Assembly (NCBI GenBank): GCA_009746045.1
Contig: RPFO01001417.1
Location: 1-38,719, forward strand
Origin: Mesostigma viride
Taxonomy: Eukaryota; Streptophyta; Mesostigmatophyceae; Mesostigmatales; Mesostigmataceae
DNA length: 38,719 nucleotides
Direction: 5' to 3'
Shown here: positions 33,890-38,719 of the stretch, piece by piece
Numbering within the stretch: position 1 is the first letter of the stretch
Layout: the number at the start of each line of letters is the position of its first letter
Notes under the pieces: generated by a model
What the model was told of the DNA's origin: nothing
What the model saw: only the letters and a program-made list of their open reading frames with translations
The model's database searches: none
Made by a program: the position numbers and the translations under genes

Positions 33890-34237
33890 TCAGTAGCTGT
33901 ACTTGTGCGCGCCCGTCGGTCGGAGGTTGGTCATCAGTAGCTGGTCGTCCAATCGGCTGGACTCTTTCCTCAGCCTCGGCCACAGCGTGTTGAGGAACGG
34001 ACTCGTGAATCGCTCGTCGGTGAGCAGCACCGTGTTCCCGTTCGCGGCGTTCACGCCTCCCCTCTTCCTCATGTCGTGGAGGGACGGGTCCATCCGCGCT
34101 CCCATCGAGAGGTTCCATTCCAGCTGGTCGGGCGTCACGGGGAACGTCCTGTTATTATCCAAGGCCGGGTCGAGATTCCTTCCGGTGGCTCGCTGCTGTT
34201 CGCCGAACACGCGGGACTCGATGAAGGCCGCGGCCAT
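33890..34237 (-). CDS. Unknown, probably virion, protein (115 aa)
   Basis: Polar and Asn/Arg-rich without membrane segments: FIESRVFGEQQRATGRNLDP, PVTPDQLEWNLSMGARMDPS, LLTDERFTSPFLNTLWPRLR. The start at 34237 is set by the late-type promoter just upstream. The frame is open further upstream, but only through the neighbouring gene. Composition resembles that of the protein at 32420-33804, and both belong to the same minus-strand late cluster. No family recognised. Confidence 0.65.
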   Translation of the reverse strand: MAAAFIESRVFGEQQRATGRNLDPALDNNRTFPVTPDQLEWNLSMGARMDPSLHDMRKRGGVNAANGNTVLLTDERFTSPFLNTLWPRLRKESSRLDDQLLMTNLRPTGAHKYSY

Positions 34238-34255
34238 TCGCGAGCGTGCGGGTGT

Positions 34256-34280
34256 GTATACCCATACACGGGAGAATTTT
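34256..34280 (-). promoter_or_regulatory. Bipartite late-type promoter
   Basis: On the minus strand: AAAATT (34280-34275), 13-bp spacer, GTATAC (34261-34256), ATG at 34237. Confidence 0.65.
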
Positions 34281-34614
34281 ACGACGCCGCGAACCCGAAA
34301 AGACCCTTTCGCGTTTTCTTCGACAAGGCCTTCCTCTCGGCCCTCGCCCCGTCGGCCTGTTTCTTCATGGCGTGCACCCACCACGCGCTCGCCGTGTCCT
34401 TCCAATACCGCCCGGTCCGCGCTTCTATCCTGTCGATGCGTTCCCGAACGCGCGCGTCGCTGTCGGCGATCTGCGCGTCCAGAACCGCCATCCGCTCCTC
34501 GGCGCTTTCTCGCAAGGCCCTCCTGACACTCGAATCGCCGGCGTACCGGACGGCGAACAGGGCGAGAAGGGCGACGAGAGACGCGAGGATGGCGACCGCG
34601 TGCAATGGATTCAT
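34279..34614 (-). CDS. Single-pass membrane protein with coiled coil (111 aa)
   Basis: The N-terminal segment LHAVAILASLVALLALFAVRY (about residues 4-24) is a likely membrane anchor. A charged helix with heptad character follows (VRRALRESAEERMAVLDAQI, RERIDRIEARTGR), then a basic end (RKALSKKTRKG). This type I-like layout, anchor plus coiled coil, suits a virion membrane linker. The last codons overlap the promoter of the next gene down. No family recognised. Confidence 0.7.
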   Translation of the reverse strand: MNPLHAVAILASLVALLALFAVRYAGDSSVRRALRESAEERMAVLDAQIADSDARVRERIDRIEARTGRYWKDTASAWWVHAMKKQADGARAERKALSKKTRKGLFGFAAS

Positions 34615-34637
34615 GGAACCGACGTGTAGTAGTACAT

Positions 34638-34654
34638 GTATACGGCGAAAATAA
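34638..34654 (-). promoter_or_regulatory. Late-type promoter, short spacer
   Basis: On the minus strand: TTATTTTC (34654-34647) then, after only 3 bp, GTATAC (34643-34638). ATG at 34614. Spacing is atypical. Confidence 0.4.
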
Positions 34655-34659
34655 CGGAC

Positions 34660-34878
34660 CTACGACCCGCCGACCCCGACGTCTTCGGGAGGCCGGACGG
34701 CCATTTCCGAATGGTTCATGACGAACGCGGGGTACGGCACGACCCTGCGCACCATCCACCTGGTCAAGGGGAGCGACCGCGACGTCTCCAGGTACGCTCG
34801 CACCCGCCCGGTCTCGGCCACGGTGGACGCCAATATGAAGAGTAACAACAATACCGCGATCGGGTTCGCGTACTGCAT
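34660..34878 (-). CDS. Small single-pass membrane protein (72 aa)
   Basis: The hydrophobic N-terminus ANPIAVLLLLFILASTVA (about residues 4-21) is followed by a basic, then Pro/Val-rich tail. It could be a signal anchor. The start at 34878 is the first ATG below a late-type promoter; ATG 34902 lies inside it. It is one of several small membrane genes in the cluster. No family recognised. Confidence 0.65.
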   Translation of the reverse strand: MQYANPIAVLLLLFILASTVAETGRVRAYLETSRSLPLTRWMVRRVVPYPAFVMNHSEMAVRPPEDVGVGGS

Positions 34879-34893
34879 GGACACACTGTGAGA

Positions 34894-34919
34894 GATATAC
34901 AAAGTCTCGCGAGAAAAAA
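34894..34919 (-). promoter_or_regulatory. Bipartite late-type promoter
   Basis: On the minus strand: six T (34919-34914), 13-bp spacer, GTATATC (34900-34894), ATG at 34878. Confidence 0.65.
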
Positions 34920-35023
34920 GACGGAATTCGTATTATATTGCATTATTTACCACGGAAAGGTACGCCGCGCGATCGCGCTATCTAACAAATAAGATGAGTC
35001 GTAACTGAGAAACCCTTATACTT

Positions 35024-35353
35024 CTATCCTCGCTTCATCTGATCGATGAGGTACGGCCACACTTTGCGCTTGTTCGCGGGCGTCGCGGACAGCCTGCGCC
35101 GGCTCAGCTCGCTGGCCGTCATCCTCTTCGCGTGCATCATGGAATCCCGCAGATTCTTGCCCGTGTGATCGTTGATGTACGTCACGAGCTTGTTCCAATC
35201 GGACACGTTCTTGAACTGCTTCCTCCCCTGCGTGATCTTCTTCCTGGAGACGATGCGGTTGCGCTTGTTTACGGTGAGATCGCTGCGATCCAACCCTCCG
35301 CTCGTGCGGTCGACGGTCCCGTTCAGAACTTGGCGGCGGCTACCCACTGGCAT
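35024..35353 (-). CDS. Small basic protein (109 aa)
   Basis: Lys/Arg-rich throughout (NKRNRIVSRKKITQGRKQFK, RMTASELSRRRLSATPANKR) with a short ordered stretch around DWNKLVTYINDHTGKNL. No membrane segment. It probably binds nucleic acid or packs in the virion. The start at 35353 is fixed by a strong late-type promoter; the open frame up to 35488 contains that promoter. No family recognised. Confidence 0.7.
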   Translation of the reverse strand: MPVGSRRQVLNGTVDRTSGGLDRSDLTVNKRNRIVSRKKITQGRKQFKNVSDWNKLVTYINDHTGKNLRDSMMHAKRMTASELSRRRLSATPANKRKVWPYLIDQMKRG

Positions 35354-35369
35354 GGCGTTCGGACGGTGA

Positions 35370-35399
35370 GATATACACGTACGGACACATATTTTTTTT
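35370..35399 (-). promoter_or_regulatory. Bipartite late-type promoter
   Basis: On the minus strand: AAAAAAAATAT (35399-35389), 12-bp spacer, GTATATC (35376-35370), ATG at 35353. Confidence 0.75.
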
Positions 35400-35462
35400 C
35401 GACGCGCGGTCAGCGGGACGCATTTCGAATCTCCCGCATTCTCGAAGAACCCGCGTTTCGCG

Positions 35463-35762
35463 ATGATCACGTTCGTCCTCGCGCTCACGCTCGTGACGTT
35501 CTACTCCCTCCTGCTCCCGTGCGCGATCCTCGTCAGTAGAAAGACGCGTACACTCGAGGCAGCCGAGCCATCTCGCGTCTCGGAACCGGCGGCGGCGCCG
35601 GAGTCGGAGATGCAGACGGACCCGCCGCCCCCGCCGCGCCCGTCGCGGAAGGAACGGCGCCGGATGTGGTACCGCCGCCACCTGGGAGACCGACTCCGCC
35701 GCGAGCGGTCCGCGACCTCGTCAGCGCCGGATCGGGACGGAGAGCCGCGGCGCGTCGAGTAG
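35463..35762 (+). CDS. Possible small membrane protein antisense to recombinase C-terminus (99 aa)
   Basis: The N-terminus MITFVLALTLVTFYSLLLPC is a convincing signal anchor, followed by a Pro-rich and then Arg-rich tail (RPSRKERRRMWYRRH). It overlaps the last 230 bp of the recombinase-like gene on the other strand, whose encoded tail there is low-complexity. Either this gene is real and the recombinase ends earlier through an undetected frame break, or both are expressed. No late-type promoter lies directly upstream. Confidence 0.45.
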   Translation: MITFVLALTLVTFYSLLLPCAILVSRKTRTLEAAEPSRVSEPAAAPESEMQTDPPPPPRPSRKERRRMWYRRHLGDRLRRERSATSSAPDRDGEPRRVE

Positions 35763-38718
35763 CCCCCGGCGTCTCGGCCGCGTTCGACGCGCTCCACGCC
35801 CGTAACGCGGGCGCGATCGACTCGCGCACCGCGTCTTCGTGTTTCTCCATCCTCCGCGCGGCCACTCGGACGGCGTCGAGCGCCTCCGCGGAGGTGAACG
35901 CGCGAGACATTCGCAGGTCGGCGCGCAGGTCCGTCGCGCGGCGGCGCTGCGCCGTCCATTCCGCGACCCGTTTCGCGATCACGTCCCGATTGCGCGCCTC
36001 GATCTCTTCGACCATTCGCTCGTGCTTGGCCATCAATTTGCGGATCTTCCCCTTGGACGGCCGGATCTTCGAGATCATGACGCGCACGGACTCGTTCGTG
36101 TCCGAGAGGGACACGGTGAACCAGGGGCTGTTCGTGACCTTGGTCTTGGACGGCGTGCGCGTGTTCTTGTTCGCCTCGGGCAATCGTTCGATCTTCGCGC
36201 GCCGCCACGCGCCCTGCCACAACACGCGGACGTGTTCGCCTAGTTTGTAGTCCTTGACGCCCTTCCGGACGCACTGGACCGCTCGGATCTGGCCATCGTC
36301 GCCCTTCCGCACGTCGTACTTGGTGAAGTACTCGGCGCCGGGCGCGACCGGGTTCGCAGCCGGACAGAAGTACGTCGTCTCGTCCCTCTCGAAATCCTTC
36401 TTCTCGTCCGCGCGCACGACGGTCGTCAAGGCGCGCGAGGGGGGTTTGGAAGGATCGGGGTACTTCCCCTCCGCCATCTTCCCGAGACACGCGCCCGTCC
36501 TCTTCGTCCTCACGTTCGTGTAAAACGCGTCGTTCGCGTTCGGGTTCGCGGCGTCGTCCGGTTCTGTCACGATCGTCCTGGACAGCGACGGCGTCACCCC
36601 GATCGCCTTGCTGCGATAGCCCGAACAGAGCATGTAGTTCTTGATCGCGTGAGGCCGCGTGAGGACGTTGAGCGCGTTTATGATGGCGATCGACAGGTTC
36701 CACCGCGTCCGCGTGTGCCGCGCGACCTCTCGCCGTATGAACTTCTTTCCCGGATTGAACGCCAACTCGATCGGGTTGAACTCCGGGGAGTACGGCGGCG
36801 TGTACAGCAGCGCGGGACGGCGAGCGAGACCTCGGACCACTCGACGATTCTGCGCGTCCAAACCGTACTCGAAGAACGTCTCTTTCGTCGGCGGCAGCAA
36901 CACGCCGTCGCCCCCTCCGCGCCGTCTGAGCAGTTGCGCCAACGGACTCAACTCGGATTCCGGGAACACGGACAACGCGTCGGGGAGTTTGGAGTTCAAT
37001 CGGATCTCGCCGTCCGTCGGCCGGGCGTGGATGGCCGCGCCGTCCATGATGACGGTCTTGTCCACCACGAAGCTGTCGGGGAGGTTCTTCAGGAACTCCT
37101 TGAACAACCACCCGTCCACGGACATCGGGGCGGCGCCGATGTACCGCTCGCGCATCTGCGAACGGGCGAAGGACATCCGCGACACCTGGGCCCGCGTCTG
37201 CTTGATCTGGACACGCTCGTTGTCCCGCAGGTACTGCGCGAACTTGTCCGGGTAAAAATCGCCGTTGAAAAAGGCGTCTTCCTCCCCGCGGTCCCCGAAC
37301 GTGTACGGGACTCCCGTCTCCGCCACGGACGCCAGACGGACGGAGTCGAGCGTCGGGTCGATCAGACGGTCCTTGTCGCCCCCGTACGTGTGCACCATCT
37401 TCCACACGTGCGCGGCGATCTCCCATTTCCCCAGCGACTGGTTCGCCGCGCCGTCCCTCTTGAACGCGAGGTTCAGGTTCTTGTAGATCTCCCTGGCCAA
37501 CAGGAAGTCGTAGGTCGTGTTCCGGTTCTTGTAACCGTCGACGTAATCTCTCGAATAAAACACGCTCGTCTCCTTGAAGAACAGGTTGTGCAAGTGCGTG
37601 AACTTCCTCTCGTGGTCCGCCGTGACGGTCTCGAAAAGCGAAAAGAAGATGGTCTCGTAGTCCGAGTTCCGAAAAAGGCCGTGCAGCTCTCCCAACATCT
37701 TGGAAATGCTCTCTTCCGAATCGTCTTGGTCGTCGAACGTGCCCTTGGTGTCGTCGTATTTCAGCAGACTGTTCTCGGCGCGGGTCCTCGTCCCCTCGAG
37801 CACCTTGGCCACGATCAGGGACGCGTCGCCGGACGCGAGCCACGACGCGCCCAACGGCGGCCTCTCCCCGAACTGGGCCCCGTCCACCATGTAGTTGTGC
37901 ATGCGGACGTGCGCCCACAAGAAGTAGTCGTGCGCGGCCAGACGGAGGACGAACGTCACCTTCTCCTTCCGGTCGTCCGTGTGCTCCACCAGGTCGGCGA
38001 TCGGATGGCCGGGCAGGTGGTTCCAGTAGTCCGCCCACATGGCGCTCCTCGCGAACGAGTCCTTCACCAGTCTCTCCTTGGACCCGTCCGCGGGAAAGTC
38101 CCAGAACTCGGTGGGGAGGACGGAGTTCGACACCTCGGCGTCCATGCCGAAGGGGAACGAGGCCGCGCCGTTCGTGATCCAATCGTACAGCGCCTCCCCC
38201 CGTCTCGCCATGGCCTCGATGGGGGCTCGGAGAGACGCGAGCCGGACGCGGTCCCGTCCCCCGTCCTTCTTCTTGCACCAGTCCCCCATGACGAACCCCA
38301 GCCCTTCCCACCACATCTCGGACCGCAACCTCTCGGCGTCCCGATCCTGGACCGCGTTGAGAGCGGGGTAGTTATTGGAGATGCGGGACGGGATGGGCGG
38401 GAAGATCCTCAGGAACATGGCGGGAGGGAGGTTCATGTTCTCCCGGTTCTCGGACGGCCATCGCATCGCCGCGATGACCGTCGTCCGCGTGTCCGTCTGC
38501 TCCCTCTTGCGGACGTACGGCATCTCCCCCTTCTTCCCCCACCCCCTCGTGGGCACCGCGTTCATGACGACGCTGAACTCGTCCACGAACACGCAGTCCT
38601 CCGCGAACAGGTGCTTCTGGATCTCGACGAACGCCTTCTTCTTGGCGGCCACGTTCTTCGCGTCCCGGTCCTTGTAGTCGTACGCGATCTTCTTGTACGT
38701 CAGGTCGCCCATCTTCCG
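35533..38718 (-). CDS. DDE recombinase-like protein of IS630/Tc1 type with large insertions, N-terminus outside window (over 1060 aa)
   Basis: The frame is open to the window edge, so the start is missing; the ATG at 38712 is likely internal because R-K-M-G-D-L-T-Y-K-K matches the linker after the helix-turn-helix of this superfamily. Residue numbers count from that ATG. Catalytic-type motifs: V-D-E (D44) with RGWGKKGEMP after it; V-I-M-D-G-A-A-I-H (D557); and P-P-Y-S-P-E-F-N-P-I-E (E649). The usual first spacing is near 90 residues and the second about 34; here they are 513 and 92, so two insertions split the core. Residues about 820-886 resemble a Tudor/SH3-like module (GEHVRVLWQGAWRRAKIERL, ending SKIRP). 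No terminal inverted repeats are seen in the window. It may be a domesticated recombinase or a transposase. Confidence 0.75.
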   Translation of the reverse strand, partial: RKMGDLTYKKIAYDYKDRDAKNVAAKKKAFVEIQKHLFAEDCVFVDEFSVVMNAVPTRGWGKKGEMPYVRKREQTDTRTTVIAAMRWPSENRENMNLPPAMFLRIFPPIPSRISNNYPALNAVQDRDAERLRSEMWWEGLGFVMGDWCKKKDGGRDRVRLASLRAPIEAMARRGEALYDWITNGAASFPFGMDAEVSNSVLPTEFWDFPADGSKERLVKDSFARSAMWADYWNHLPGHPIADLVEHTDDRKEKVTFVLRLAAHDYFLWAHVRMHNYMVDGAQFGERPPLGASWLASGDASLIVAKVLEGTRTRAENSLLKYDDTKGTFDDQDDSEESISKMLGELHGLFRNSDYETIFFSLFETVTADHERKFTHLHNLFFKETSVFYSRDYVDGYKNRNTTYDFLLAREIYKNLNLAFKRDGAANQSLGKWEIAAHVWKMVHTYGGDKDRLIDPTLDSVRLASVAETGVPYTFGDRGEEDAFFNGDFYPDKFAQYLRDNERVQIKQTRAQVSRMSFARSQMRERYIGAAPMSVDGWLFKEFLKNLPDSFVVDKTVIMDGAAIHARPTDGEIRLNSKLPDALSVFPESELSPLAQLLRRRGGGDGVLLPPTKETFFEYGLDAQNRRVVRGLARRPALLYTPPYSPEFNPIELAFNPGKKFIRREVARHTRTRWNLSIAIINALNVLTRPHAIKNYMLCSGYRSKAIGVTPSLSRTIVTEPDDAANPNANDAFYTNVRTKRTGACLGKMAEGKYPDPSKPPSRALTTVVRADEKKDFERDETTYFCPAANPVAPGAEYFTKYDVRKGDDGQIRAVQCVRKGVKDYKLGEHVRVLWQGAWRRAKIERLPEANKNTRTPSKTKVTNSPWFTVSLSDTNESVRVMISKIRPSKGKIRKLMAKHERMVEEIEARNRDVIAKRVAEWTAQRRRATDLRADLRMSRAFTSAEALDAVRVAARRMEKHEDAVRESIAPALRAWSASNAAETPGATRRAAALRPDPALTRSRTARGGVGLPGGGGTTSGAVPSATGAAGAAGPSASPTPAPPPVPRREMARLPRVYASFY

Positions 38719-38719
38719 C

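Noticed and set aside
35501-38314. Minus-strand open frame of 937 codons
   Set aside because: An Arg/Gly-rich low-complexity shadow in another frame of the recombinase-like gene, which carries all recognisable motifs.
35533-38719. Calling the recombinase region an intact mobile element
   Set aside because: The 5' end is outside the window and no terminal inverted repeats or target duplication are visible near 35.5 kb.

Overview
This window looks like part of a GC-rich (by eye about 60%) large eukaryotic DNA virus of the Nucleocytoviricota. Four hallmark families are visible: double jelly-roll major capsid proteins (four paralogs, 18780-25780), an A32-type packaging ATPase (26014-26835, minus), a VLTF3-like late transcription factor (14171-15442) and a PCNA clamp (15560-16339, minus). 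There are no cellular operons, tRNAs or rRNAs. Genes are packed on both strands with very short 5' leaders. The host is not identified. A 93-residue Kcv-like potassium channel (7555-7836) is a type best known from algal viruses, so an algal or other protist host is a reasonable guess. I could not assign a genus, and an endogenised viral copy cannot be excluded.

Layout. 0-3.1 kb: end of a KilA-N gene, a gene of a family duplicated at 6.0-7.1 kb, a tandem array of hairpin repeats, a conserved small membrane protein and a protein of unknown role. 3.1-4.9 kb: a very basic protein and three small membrane proteins. 5.0-7.1 kb: a second KilA-N gene and the second copy of the duplicated family. 7.5-8.6 kb: the potassium channel, a small membrane protein and two tiny proteins starting MGCC and MGNCC, typical of myristoylated and palmitoylated proteins. 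8.6-11.4 kb: two tandem paralogs with basic N-terminal tails. 11.4-14.0 kb: unknowns, one with a zinc-knuckle-like N-terminus. 14.2-16.7 kb: VLTF3, PCNA and a small protein. 16.9-25.8 kb: an acidic protein, a LysM-domain protein and the four capsid genes. 26.0-35.4 kb: a nearly all-minus block holding the packaging ATPase, a JAMM/MPN metalloprotease-like protein and about ten putative virion or membrane proteins. 35.5-38.7 kb: a very large DDE recombinase-like protein that runs off the window.

Two patterns cut across the window. First, many genes, including all four capsid genes, share a bipartite upstream motif: an A/T block of 6-11 bp, a spacer of about 12 bp, then a TATAC-like box 8-26 bp before the ATG. 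I interpret it as the virus's late promoter. Second, at least 16 genes are interrupted by frame changes that all go the same way, as if one base were missing. At most junctions inspected the loss falls in a short homopolymer. This looks like deletion-biased sequencing error, so most of these genes are probably intact in the real genome. They are annotated here as single genes spanning the breaks.

All family calls come from reading motifs by eye. No database search or structure prediction was run.
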